Part shown: in pieces, positions 54,960 through 64,000 of the stretch
How positions within the stretch are numbered: the stretch's first letter is position 1
Layout of the letters: every line of letters begins with the position of its first letter
Translations under genes and position numbers: made by a program
NCBI GenBank assembly: GCA_951640165.1
Contig: OX621242.1
Location: forward strand, 24,052,001-24,116,000
DNA: 64,000 bases
Source of the DNA: Pseudoips prasinana
Taxonomy: Eukaryota; Arthropoda; Insecta; Lepidoptera; Nolidae
Reading direction: 5' to 3'
The notes under the pieces: generated by a model
Database searches by the model: none
The model's input: the letters and a program-made list of their open reading frames with translations, nothing else
Told to the model about the DNA's origin: nothing

Positions 54960-55080
54960 TTAAGCCCAACACATATTGCCTCAAAAACACATAGAGGCGC
55001 CATCGCATTAGCCTCATTGACACTTTGTTTCTCGCACCTTTTAGTCGCCTCTTGCAACAAGCAGGGTATACCATATGTAT
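54960..55080. mobile_element. LINE-type repeat scrap
   Basis: TTTTAGTCGCCTCTTGCAAC and AAGCAGGGTATACC form a block widespread in lepidopteran repeats. No coding content. Confidence 0.4.
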
Positions 55081-55117
55081 ATGTGTATATACTGTAATGA
55101 TATTACCTATAAACTAC

Positions 55118-55285
55118 TAAGTACGCCCCGTGGTTTTAATTTAACCTTCAGTTTATCAATTAATTGTAGCCTATGTGTTTATACAATGTATAACTTATCA
55201 AACTTTCAGCCATTTTTGCGTGATTGAGTAAAAGAGATCTATTTAATCACACAAACTTTCTCATTTATAATAATTGTTTGTCAAA
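55118..55285 (-). mobile_element. Degraded Helitron
   Basis: TACGCCCCGTGGTTTTAAT, GTAGCCTATGTGTTTATACA and TTTATAATAATTG correspond to the 52520-type element; both ends are altered. Confidence 0.5.
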
Positions 55286-55510
55286 TTTATGTGCTTTTCT
55301 TCGTATACTTATAATTGAGACATAAAAGAATTTGAAGTAATTGGTGTTCACCATCCATTTTGGTTCCTCAGAAGAGTTAGTAGACGATATCATTTTGAAA
55401 CGAGGCTTTCACTACTTAACCAGATAAAAGAGTCGTCAGACGTAGAATTGCATGCAAGGGTCGAATGATTGCAACATTCCAATCGACAATTATTCAAATA
55501 AATGTGAAAA

Positions 55511-55707
55511 GAAACATCGTATTGTTCATTGTTTTTTTAATATTTCGATGTGATATTATTTTAATACAATATATTGGTCTAATAACACTAATTACCGAAG
55601 CTCTATCATTTTGATGACAATCTTGTCATAGAAAATTATAGAGCTTCGGTAATTAGTGTTATTAAAATGCTATCATATTGTTAAAACAATGAACAATACG
55701 CTGTTTC
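55511..55707. repeat. Foldback element
   Basis: Outer arms share GTATTGTTCATTGTTTT and its complement. The inner arms 55581-55606 and 55638-55663 are perfect over 26 bp (TACCGAAGCTCTAT core). Non-coding. Confidence 0.75.
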
Positions 55708-56344
55708 TTGAATGAATTATATCGACAAACAAATATACATTGATATTATACGGAGCTAGTGAAATAGAGTATGAAAAATCCATATAACTTTTTAGTTGCG
55801 TTAAAACAGTGTGTTAATTTCTACCATGATATTTGTATGCAAAAAACTAGGGATTCGCCATTTGGATTATTTTACATTTTTAAAAGCTTTAGTGTTTTAT
55901 TTTATCAAATTCATTCATTTGTATAACTAGAGTAACATGAAAGGAATACATAACGATATTTCAATTTATTAGGTACTTAAAATGAACTATACTGAAACTG
56001 AAAAGATCATCGATCCATTCCAATAAACCCATTTCCATATTGACACAATATTATATTGTAACATTATATTCATATTGTCATTCTATTATCAACCTAACTG
56101 TATATATCGGCGCAACTACATTAATTAACCAAAAACAAATGCGTTATAGGAGTAGTTTTAAGTCTTGGTTTAAATTACTCTTAAATAGTTAGTTAAACTT
56201 AATGAATTTTGTGTTAAAAATCAAGTTACGATTTATAAACCATCTTAACATTTGTACAATTAATGATTTTAATAGTTTAATTTACATTCGTTCATCGAAC
56301 AAAGAGAATACGTAACATGTTTGTCACCGCACATTTCGTTTAAA
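55708..56344. other. No gene recognised
   Basis: AT-rich sequence up to the 5' break of the jockey-like element. Confidence 0.45.
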
Positions 56345-56346
56345 TA

Positions 56347-56562
56347 CGGCCGACCAAGCACGTGCAGTGGAGCTGCGTCGCGAGCAACTCGCGGGGCGTC
56401 TCCCTTGCGCGAAGCTTGGAGGTCATCCCCTTCGACCTTATAGTCCCCTTCGAACCGACCCACTATCCCAACCAAGTGGGCAACAGACCGGACATTCTCG
56501 ATGTTGCGCTTCTGAAGAACACAAACTTACGTTTGGCTTCTGTAGATGAGCAACACGAGTGA
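56347..56562 (+). pseudogene. C-terminal scrap of the LINE endonuclease
   Basis: This frame reads PTHYPNQVGNRPDILDVALL and onward, the conserved end of an APE endonuclease (RPDILDV block). A frameshift near 56550 passes the reading to the RT frame, which opens with SDHRPI, the last endonuclease motif. The first two-thirds of the domain are missing. Confidence 0.75.
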
Positions 56563-58855
56563 CCATAGACCAATCATCCTATGTCTCGCCTCTCGCACCG
56601 GTCCGTCTGACCGCGGCGAAAACGACCCCCCCAGATATGCGACCGATTGGAGGAAACTTGAGGAAAAACTCAAGTCAACATCATCGGTCCATCTAGACGC
56701 GATCCCCTCCCTCATAGAGACCCCTGAGCAAACGCACGCAGCGATCGGCTCACTCACGACTCACGTCCAAATCCAAGTGAACGAATGTTCCCGGGAGATT
56801 CCAGCGACTGACGAGTTCAGCCGATGGAGGCTCCCGGCTGATTTGCGTGAGCTGATGACTGAGAGGAACGCAGCCATCAGAGCCTACGACTCTTATCACA
56901 CTGAGGAAAACCGCAGACGCATGCGCTCCCTTCGGCGAGCCGTAAGGGAGTGTATAGCCGATATGCGGGATAACCAGTGGGATAAGAAGATAAGCGAAAT
57001 AGATCCTACGCACCAGGCCTTTTGGGAGCTTTGCAAACGGCTCAAGTCCGACACTGAATCGACTATGCCTCCGCTGCACCGACCGAATCAACGCCCAGCG
57101 TTCGATGACGTCGAGAAGGCGGAGTGCCTGGCCGACAGTCTAGAGGCCCAATGTTCGCCCAGCTATCTACCAGTAAACCCGGACCACCTTACTAAGGTTG
57201 ACTCTGAGGTAGAACGTAGACTCGCTGCCCCACTCCCCCCGACCCCGATAGCACCCAGGGCAGAGTCCTCCCGGGAGGACGATGCCGTCGTTATAGTCGA
57301 CGACGACGACCCCCTGAGGCCAGTCACAATCGACGAAGTGAGGACCCTGATCGGGGGTCTCCGCCCACGTAAAGCCCCCGGCGCTGACGGTATCACCAAT
57401 CGTGTGTTCAAGCACTTCTCTGTGCCCCTACTTAACCTGCTGGCCACGATCTTCAACGCAGCCTTTTCCAATAACATCTTCCCACAACAGTGGAAGCAGG
57501 CCACAGTGATTGGTATACCGAAACCCGGCAAAGTTAAAACCGACCCGGCTAGTTATCGCCCGATAAGTCTCCTCAGCACGATGGGGAAACTTTACGAGCG
57601 CATAATCTACGCCCGCCTCTTGGCATACACCAATGCCAACAAACTCCTCCCTGACGTCCAATTTGGCTTTCGAGCCAGACACTCATGTGTTCACCAGGTG
57701 CACCGCATCGTTGAACACATTCTCGTAAAATCAGCCCGGACGGGTTGCCACACCGGAACACTCTTCTTCGACGTGGCTAAAGCATTCGGCAGAGTCTGGC
57801 ACAACGGCTTATTATACAAGCTGTTGGAGTACGAAGTGCCAGACCGTCTCGTACACATCATACGAGACTTCCTGTCGGATCGTACCTTTAGATACCGCGT
57901 CGAGGGAGCCTTCTCCACCCCTCGCCCGATCCGAGCAGGAGTTCCCCAGGGGTCAGTCCTCTCCCCCCTCCTGTTCTCGCTGTACACCAGCGACATTCCC
58001 ACCCCCAAGGCGGCCCAACTGGCCCTCTTCGCAGACGACACCGCTCTGTATTACTCGGGCAGAAGCCCGAGTGCCATTCACTCCCGACTCCAATCCGCAG
58101 CCGACGCCTTAGGCGACTGGTTCAGGAAATGGAGGATCGAGATAAACCCCTCCAAGAGCACTGCCGTGCTCTTCTCTAGGGCAAAACCCCCACCGATCCT
58201 ACCACCCGTCCGAATGTTCGGCGAGCCTATCCCTTGGGAGAGGAAAGCCAAATATTTGGGGGTGATCCTCGATCACAGGCTAAACTTCAGGGAGCACCTG
58301 CGGACCGTTCGCAATCGGGCCGCATTTGCTCTTGGTCGATTACACTGCCTCTTGAATGCACGCAGTAAAATGTCCCTTGTTTACAAGGTGAGAATTTACA
58401 AGACGTGCATTCGACCGATAATGACGTACGCGAGCCCGGTGTTCACGCACGCCAGTCCCAGCTCCTTACACCGACTCCAAACGCTTCAGAATCGGTTCAT
58501 GCGGCGCGCCGTGGGCGCACCATGGTACGTCCGCAATAAAAACCTACACGCCGATCTCCAACTGCCTACCATCAAGCAGTGGATGAAACAGGCGTCAAAA
58601 ACATACTTTGACTCGGCCACTCACCATCCAAACCATTTGGTGGTAAAGGCGGTCAAGTACACCCCATCGCACTTCTCACGTAAGCACCGTCGTCCCAGGA
58701 TCGTCTTGGACGAACCGGACGACGAGATTACTACTTACCTTGAACAAGTCAAAATCATTAGAAACTCCCGTGACACTATACACAAACCGATCATTCGTAC
58801 TCGTCGGACGAGAGTACGACCGCGAACGCGTCGCGACCACCAACGCCCTCCATGA
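56546..58855 (+). CDS. Jockey-clade reverse transcriptase ORF (partial ORF2)
   Basis: 769 open codons, GC-rich compared with the surroundings. Contains SDHRPI (5-10, end of endonuclease), KAPGADGI (276-283), YRPISLLSTMGK (337-348), motif A FFDVAKAF (D409), AGVPQGSVLSPLLF (464-477) and FADD (495-498). A thumb and C-terminal part rich in His and Arg runs to the stop. Motif A reads KAFG where the clade normally has KAFD; the first, catalytic Asp (409) is present, but Gly at 415 replaces a strongly conserved Asp. The annotated Met is an internal codon of the ancestral ORF2 and not a true start. Without the endonuclease this copy cannot move by itself. Order, motifs and poly(A) tail indicate the jockey clade. 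Confidence 0.85.
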   Translation: MSNTSDHRPIILCLASRTGPSDRGENDPPRYATDWRKLEEKLKSTSSVHLDAIPSLIETPEQTHAAIGSLTTHVQIQVNECSREIPATDEFSRWRLPADLRELMTERNAAIRAYDSYHTEENRRRMRSLRRAVRECIADMRDNQWDKKISEIDPTHQAFWELCKRLKSDTESTMPPLHRPNQRPAFDDVEKAECLADSLEAQCSPSYLPVNPDHLTKVDSEVERRLAAPLPPTPIAPRAESSREDDAVVIVDDDDPLRPVTIDEVRTLIGGLRPRKAPGADGITNRVFKHFSVPLLNLLATIFNAAFSNNIFPQQWKQATVIGIPKPGKVKTDPASYRPISLLSTMGKLYERIIYARLLAYTNANKLLPDVQFGFRARHSCVHQVHRIVEHILVKSARTGCHTGTLFFDVAKAFGRVWHNGLLYKLLEYEVPDRLVHIIRDFLSDRTFRYRVEGAFSTPRPIRAGVPQGSVLSPLLFSLYTSDIPTPKAAQLALFADDTALYYSGRSPSAIHSRLQSAADALGDWFRKWRIEINPSKSTAVLFSRAKPPPILPPVRMFGEPIPWERKAKYLGVILDHRLNFREHLRTVRNRAAFALGRLHCLLNARSKMSLVYKVRIYKTCIRPIMTYASPVFTHASPSSLHRLQTLQNRFMRRAVGAPWYVRNKNLHADLQLPTIKQWMKQASKTYFDSATHHPNHLVVKAVKYTPSHFSRKHRRPRIVLDEPDDEITTYLEQVKIIRNSRDTIHKPIIRTRRTRVRPRTRRDHQRPP

Positions 58856-59132
58856 CCCTTAGTTTGCATATCGTATCGATAAAAAGCCCCCCTCAACGAG
58901 GACGGGGGGCCGCGTCACGTCATTAACATAGAGCGAAAGTTGCACAAAACTCCCTAAAATGATGATCTCTGCCCTCTCCCCGCCAGTAATCGCCCAGAGT
59001 CGAGGTTCGAACCCCACAGGGGGTGCCCTCCGGCGCGGGTTACTTAATTTCTAGACGGATCGAGCCCTCTGCTCGCCTCTATAGTCCGGTGAAGCAGTGA
59101 AAGCCTCCTAGTCTAACTGTAGCGTCAGGTTA
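58856..59132 (+). other. 3' UTR of the jockey-like element
   Basis: Starts CCCTTAGTTTGCATATCG after the stop. It holds a strong hairpin at 58886-58910 (GCCCCCC / GGGGGGC, 11-base loop) and ends before the poly(A). A diverged relative of this UTR is at 18225-18525. Confidence 0.75.
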
Positions 59133-59439
59133 AAAAAAAAAAAAAAAAAAAACTAGTACAAATGACTTTCGCTCGAGCCGTCGGACCTTACGGATCTCCT
59201 TGTATCGAAGATTGTTATGGAATAAAACTTCACGAAACATATTTCGGGTTTTACTATCGCCATGAGTAAACAACTTTCAGTGGATAACCAACGTGCAGAT
59301 AATAGTGACGTCAGTCTTGCTGACGTCATCATGAATAAAGACAACGATACCCCCGTTTCTCCGTTATATATTATATATAAATACATAAAATAAATAGATA
59401 AAAACATTATATTAGTGGATAATTCGATATATTGTGTTA

Positions 59440-59526
59440 ATACACACACACTCACACACAACTCACACACACACTCACCCACAACTCACACACACAAACA
59501 CACATACACACTCACACACACACACA
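59440..59526. repeat. CA-rich microsatellite
   Basis: CACACACTCACA-type units. Confidence 0.85.
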
Positions 59527-59529
59527 GTC

Positions 59530-59765
59530 TAACTCGTTTATGTAACTGTTGACAATAATTCAGTACGCATCTATTTTGGGGGGGCCTGGAGTCCTAAGAT
59601 ACAGGCCTCGGCTTAGTTTAGACTCCAGATCTCCCACGAGTTACATATTATGCTGTATAGTTTGTCAACACTATTTTTGTTAAAATACGTTGTAATTTGT
59701 GGAGATAAAAATAAAACATTTTTGTATTTGTATTTTGTATTTGTATATAAATGTATTTTTTATTG
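59530..59765 (+). mobile_element. 3' end of another LINE
   Basis: Block with AGACTCCAGATCTCCCACGA, then GTTGTAATTTGTGGAGATAA and a TTTTGTATTTGTATTTTG tail, a style typical of LINE 3' ends. The family is not determined. Confidence 0.4.
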
Positions 59766-59939
59766 TTCTAAATTTGATAGGACTCGGCGTAAGAAAATAA
59801 TTAGGTGTATTAAGTTACTAAGATTTATAGCGTTAGATTCACCTGTACCAATTTTTAAATTATCTGCTAAAGATGCCATTAAAATTGTATTTTATGTTTA
59901 TTGATGGAAATTTACAAGCACTTAGAGGAAATCCTGTTA

Positions 59940-59963
59940 GTAATAATAATAATAATAATATAA
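59940..59963. repeat. TAA microsatellite
   Basis: AATAATAATAATAATAATA run. Confidence 0.8.
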
Positions 59964-60304
59964 TTTTATTACGGACAAGAAATATCTATTTGTGTTTTAT
60001 AAATTAAAAGTAATAAATTATATAATATTAATAAGTTAGGAGTTAGGAGAGTAAGGAGCATAACCCACAGCGTTTTCACACATTAGTAAAATACCTTAAA
60101 ATAGTGTTAAGCATGAAATAATAACATTTTAGTGTCTGAAGCAGGTTGAGCAGAAAGCGATAAAGTAGGAGATAGTTCATAATTGACCATCTTCCCCACT
60201 ATATTATGCTTCGGAATAGGGAAGTAAGAGCTATTTTCAGGATGCAATTGTTACTGACCAGCGTTCGATGTATCATTGACGCATTTTATTACAAATATTC
60301 GTCA

Positions 60305-60532
60305 TTGAAGTGGCAGTGGGCGGAGCACATAGCTGGCCGATGGGACAGAAAGCTTCTCGAGTGGCGACCAAGAACCGGAAGACGCAGCCCCCTACAAGGT
60401 GGACCGATGGTCTTGTGAGGGTCGCGGGAAGCCACTGGATGCGGGCAGCACAGGACCGGCTATTATGCAGATCCTTGGGGGAGGCCTTTGTCCAGCAGTG
60501 GGCGTCTTTCGGCTGATATGATGATGATGATG
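60305..60532 (+). mobile_element. RTE 3' end, 5'-truncated
   Basis: Encodes the RTE C-terminus in pieces: KWQWAEHIAG and WDRKLLEWRP in one frame, then RVAGSHWMRAAQDRL and EAFVQQWASFG in the next, so one indel is present. Ends CGGCTGATATGATGATGATG, the ATG-repeat tail of this family. It shows what the donor 3' end of the short RTE elements looks like. Confidence 0.8.
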
Positions 60533-61232
60533 TTCGTCAATAATAGTCCTGTGATTCAATGTTATTATATTTAGTATCCTCTTTTTCACTCCACACAAGT
60601 TATTACGAATAAAATTAATGTATTTATTTCGAAGAATACACAAAGTTATTGGTGTTCGTTTAAATTCCTAAATAAATACATTTTATTAAGAAAGCTGTGA
60701 TACTGTTTAATTTCTTCATCAAAACGCCACGTAGCCTTTGTAAATATAACCCGGTTTACAGCTCTACACACAATATTAACAGTGTAGAGTACCTACACTA
60801 CCGCAAACTTCCACCCTTTCGACAATAAACGACTTAGAGCCCTTTGCACAAGCTCCGTTTTAATTGTAACCATTACACGCTTCGTTTAATTAGCACCCGA
60901 CCACTGATACTCACTAATTAAGGCGGGAAATGAGAAATGAAACAACTCTTACTAGGAAAAACAAACAGATACAACTTTGAAGTTAAAGTTTACAACTCTA
61001 AGTAAATTGCACTTGCCGTGTTAACGAAATTGCCTAATAGTGGGCGTAAGATCGCTTGTAACAGATATGTGTTATTATTACCTTTTAAGTTCGAAATACC
61101 TACTCCGGGATATCATTAATGAATTAGTAGTTTATTACTTTGCTACGTAAAATATGCACAATCTCGTATATCTACAGATATAAACTGACTCTGGCAGTTA
61201 GTCACAGTGTCTGGTACTTCAAACGTAAAAGT
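60533..61232. other. No gene recognised
   Basis: AT-rich sequence. Confidence 0.45.
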
Positions 61233-61272
61233 AAAATGTTGCCGCTATATCGAGATATAGCGGCAACATTTT
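61233..61272. repeat. Perfect short hairpin
   Basis: 18-bp arms (AAAATGTTGCCGCTATAT and its complement) with a CGAG loop. Confidence 0.75.
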
Positions 61273-61344
61273 GCATGTAATTTTAACATGGACTTACTAT
61301 AAAGGATTTAAAAAGTTGTGAGTACAAGTGTAATGAGATAATTG

Positions 61345-61560
61345 CTTATGCAATCAAGGATCATGCAATATGCTGTCAAGGATCTTGGGCAGGAAAGGTT
61401 CGAAATTTGGGGGCAACGAGTTCAGGAAGTGGTATTAGTAGTTTGGGAAGCGGTATGATGTGTGCTTTTCCCAGGTGCTAGGGAAAAACATGTTTATCAA
61501 AAGGGATGGGAGCAGTTCCTTCATAATGAGAGTAATCATTTGTGGTCAGAGCTCGTTATT
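61345..61560 (-). pseudogene. Degraded LINE reverse transcriptase fragment
   Basis: Minus-strand peptides in shifted frames: MKELLPSLL, FPSTWEK then AHIIPLPK, and LPKILDSILHDP. Their order and spacing match the RT entry block of many non-LTR elements (P..WK.A.I.P.PK ... LSKILE). Several frameshifts; the clade cannot be fixed. Confidence 0.5.
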
Positions 61561-62587
61561 TCCTACCGCTTTGTGGGTTGTGGGTGGTTATTTTGAATGC
61601 CTCGCAACCAATCGATAAGAATGGAAATTAAGTATTTCATGGCTTTATGAGATTTAGCGAATTTTCAATAGGTGGTTTTGGTAACCGACAGTTGACAGGA
61701 TCACTCACGTTTGCTGTGTTGTCACTAGAATTTTTACGTCACCAAGATAATTTAAAATATTGCTACTCCGAGGTTAATTAATTGAATTGAAAATGGCGTC
61801 TTTTTTATCTAATCGACTACACCTGTTGCGTAGTTGTTTTATTATAACTAACTTATATGACATTTAATTCATGTTTATTTATCATCTTAATATCTCATCT
61901 CTTTGACACACACTTCTTTTAATTATTTGTAATGTACTTGCATTAGTAAAACTTTAGCACTGTGCATTGATATATGAAATAGAATGGAGATATGTATCGA
62001 AAACATTCTTCTAAAAACGCATATTGTTTAAAAATGCGCAAATAATCTTTAATTTTGATCAGAATATTGTTATTATTAATAATATATTTTTTTATCACTT
62101 TATTTTTAGTAAAACTATTACTCGAATATTTCATATCATTGCCACGTTGACTACCCAATTTAGTATATTGGTCACGCCTGGCTTTCTTATAGAATAAGTT
62201 AAATCCCAAGAAACTTCGATTCCGTTTAGGTTAATGGCTAAAGGATATCGAAACGACCCTACTTCCTTGACTTTTACAACTGGCGGGAGAAGTTTTTCAT
62301 TAATCCCCTGGTGAGCACGAAACCACTTACGAAAGTATCTTCACATTCAATAGTTCTATTTCCATATTGTGGCTGAAGTTTGTTTAAGTACAACTAAAAC
62401 CAATAAATGGTACTATGCCTTTATTACAGTAATGCCCACATGGCATAATTATTTAGGTTTAATAAACTATACTTACTGTATACTTACTCGTAATAATGGA
62501 ATCAATTAAATATCAGTATATCGATTATTTAATGGAGACTAGCTATCGGTGCATTTTATAGTGCACAAATATAATATAAAAATAAAA
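61561..62587. other. No gene recognised
   Basis: AT-rich sequence. Confidence 0.45.
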
Positions 62588-62995
62588 TCTTGGGATATTA
62601 TTCACACACTGCCATCCCAAACTAAGAAGAACTTGTACTATGGAAACCAGATAACTGATATACTAGATATATACCTACTACTTTTTGTAAATGCATACAT
62701 ACTTTTATAGATAACTAGCTGTGCCCCGCGGTTTTACCCGCATATACTTTGTAAATTATAACTCAGTGTCAGCTTACTCCATACCAAATTTTATTAACAT
62801 CACTCCAGCCGTTTAGACGTGAAGAAGTAACAAACATACACACTCAAAAACTTTCGCCTTTATAATATTAGTAGGATTACACCCGATTCAGGACAAACAG
62901 ACATATTCATGCACACAAATATGTCCTGGGTGGGAAGCGAACCCACGACCTGCGGCGTGAAATTCAAATATCAACCAATTACGCCAACCGGCCTG
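62588..62995 (-). mobile_element. Metulj-like SINE split by a Helitron
   Basis: SINE parts 62588-62714 and 62877-62995 join into one copy comparable to 43428-43672. The head in reverse is GGTGGGAAGCGAACCCACGA; the tail has TGCCATCCCAAACTAAGAAG. Confidence 0.8.
62715..62876 (-). mobile_element. Non-autonomous Helitron, 162 bp
   Basis: Minus strand begins TCCTACTAATATTATAAAGG after A and ends GCGGGTAAAACCGCGGGGCA, CAG, CTAG before T, with the 3' hairpin intact. The host SINE continues directly on both sides with no duplication. Confidence 0.88.
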
Positions 62996-63372
62996 TCACA
63001 CATACTTTAACGGCCTGAGCATGACGTCCCTCTGGTCGTGCCAGTTTATTCACCTGACCCGTTATAGGAATAAAAAGTTGGGATTACAATTGTATTTGTA
63101 CACATATTAAACTATAAAAGACAACATTGGTCGCTTGACGTTACCTGCCGCCGTCATGACGTCACTGAAATTGGCGTGAAATATTAATAATTTATTGTTA
63201 AAATCTAAATTAAAATTTCAATAAATACAATTGACGCTCATATCAACCCTGTTTCAATTTCATAAAGTATAAGTAATCCTTTTCAAATTGGTAATTCAAG
63301 TAAGCTCAGCTCTTAAAGTATGGAAGGACCACAGACGGGTGTTTCAAATTAATACACTTTAATTAGTTATAT
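62996..63372. other. No gene recognised
   Basis: No ORF or repeat recognised. Confidence 0.45.
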
Positions 63373-63383
63373 TTGTTATGTTA
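63373..63383. repeat. Target site duplication TTGTTATGTTA (left)
   Basis: Exact 11-bp match with 63638-63648. Confidence 0.85.
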
Positions 63384-63637
63384 CTGTGTGGCTGGCGGCA
63401 TGGAATATCGCCACCCCATATTATCCCGTGGGGGTCGTCTCGAGGGAATATCTATCAGAGGACGGGCAGCAGCGTCTCTCTGTGTACTAAGACCATCATA
63501 CTGCGATCGCAAGACCGTCTGCCAAGCGTGGCGATTATAGCATATCGCTCCAAATGATGGACACAACTACATTGTGGAAATCTTTTGGGGAGGCCTTTGT
63601 CCAGCAGTGGATGTCATTCGGCTGACATGATGATGAC
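63384..63637 (+). mobile_element. Complete short internally deleted RTE element
   Basis: 254 bp between an exact 11-bp target duplication. The 5' half is the RTE leader (CTGTGTGGCTGGCGGC start, CGTGGGGGTCGTC, GTGGCGATTATAGC, ATGATGGACACAAC). The 3' half is the RTE end (GGGGAGGCCTTTGTCCAGCA, GGCTGACATGATGATGAC). Endonuclease and RT are absent, so it was moved by proteins of a full RTE. Confidence 0.88.
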
Positions 63638-63648
63638 TTGTTATGTTA
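63638..63648. repeat. Target site duplication TTGTTATGTTA (right)
   Basis: Pairs with 63373-63383. Confidence 0.85.
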
Positions 63649-63664
63649 TTTTATCAAAATTTTA

Positions 63665-63980
63665 TCTATACCTACTAAATAATAAAATCGTAGGAAAGTC
63701 AAAACTGTACATTGAATATTTTTTAAAAAGGATACTTGAGGCGTGATCTACAATCGATATCGAAGCCAAAAATATAGCTTTTAGAATTTTTGTCTGTTTG
63801 TCTGTATGTATGTCCGGGCTAAACCCAAAAAGTACTGTGGATTTACATCAAATTTTGAATGAATATTACTAAGAGGTTGGGTCAACATATAGGCTACATA
63901 TTATCACGCTATGACCTACGGGGGAGGACCTGTGATAATTTATAAAATTTAACGCGGGTAAAACCGCGGGGCACAGCTAG
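63665..63980 (+). mobile_element. Non-autonomous Helitron, complete
   Basis: 316 bp. Starts TCTATACCTACTAAATAATA after A, ends AACGCGGGTAAAACCGCGGG, GCACAG, CTAG before T. Best copy of the family also present at 12185-12496 and 32429-32717. Non-coding. Confidence 0.9.
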
Positions 63981-64000
63981 TAAGAGAATAAAAAATTATT

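Larger units (their letters stand above)
56345..59152 (+). mobile_element. Jockey-like non-LTR retrotransposon, 5'-truncated
   Basis: An abrupt change from AT-rich to GC-rich sequence near 56345 marks the 5' truncation inside the endonuclease domain. The copy continues through the RT ORF, a GC-rich 3' UTR of about 275 bp and a 20-base poly(A) at 59133-59152. No clear target duplication was found. Confidence 0.88.

Noticed and set aside
57163..57531. Minus-strand frames across the jockey-like RT.
   Set aside because: Explained by the GC-rich coding strand opposite.
1..64000. CRISPR arrays, operons, bacterial promoters or riboswitches.
   Set aside because: The repeat content is that of an insect nuclear genome and no regularly spaced direct repeats exist.

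Overview
The window looks like AT-rich, non-genic DNA from a moth or butterfly (Lepidoptera). The evidence is the repeat content: Pao/BEL, Dong/R4-like, jockey-like and RTE-like retrotransposons, tRNA-headed SINEs of the Metulj type, and many short Helitrons ending in a GC-rich hairpin plus CTAG. I found no convincing host protein-coding gene, no functional tRNA or rRNA gene and no CRISPR array. The species cannot be named from the sequence alone.

Layout. 1-1378: an RTE endonuclease fragment on the minus strand, cut by the poly(A) end of another LINE. 1561-7958: a complete Pao/BEL LTR retrotransposon (minus strand, 214-bp LTRs with 3 differences, GTTAC target duplication) whose gag-pol is broken by frameshifts. 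8-20 kb: SINEs, RTE-derived short elements, Helitrons, a 509-bp hAT-type element with an 8-bp duplication, and several foldback elements. 20.9-24.95 kb: a Dong/R4-like element with one intact 1193-codon ORF, lying between TAA repeats. 25-33 kb: mostly anonymous sequence, with a nested SINE/RTE/Helitron stack near 32.1-32.85 kb. 33643-35245: a 1603-bp element with 324-bp, about 98% identical terminal inverted repeats, a direct repeat at its edges, and one 158-codon ORF with its own TATA box and initiator. 35-56 kb: further SINEs, Helitrons and foldback elements. 56.3-59.15 kb: a 5'-truncated jockey-like LINE with a long reverse transcriptase ORF. 59-64 kb: LINE ends, another SINE split by a Helitron, and a short RTE-derived element with an 11-bp target duplication.

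How the parts relate. Nearly everything recognisable is a mobile element or a remnant of one. The Pao/BEL, Dong-like, jockey-like and RTE families supply, or once supplied, the enzymes. The short RTE derivatives, SINEs, hAT derivative and Helitrons depend on proteins encoded elsewhere. Nested insertions give a relative order of events: Helitrons and a hAT element landed inside older SINEs, and a foldback element landed inside a Helitron. The most original candidate is the long-inverted-repeat element at 33643-35245. I cannot assign its ORF to any transposase, replication protein or other family.
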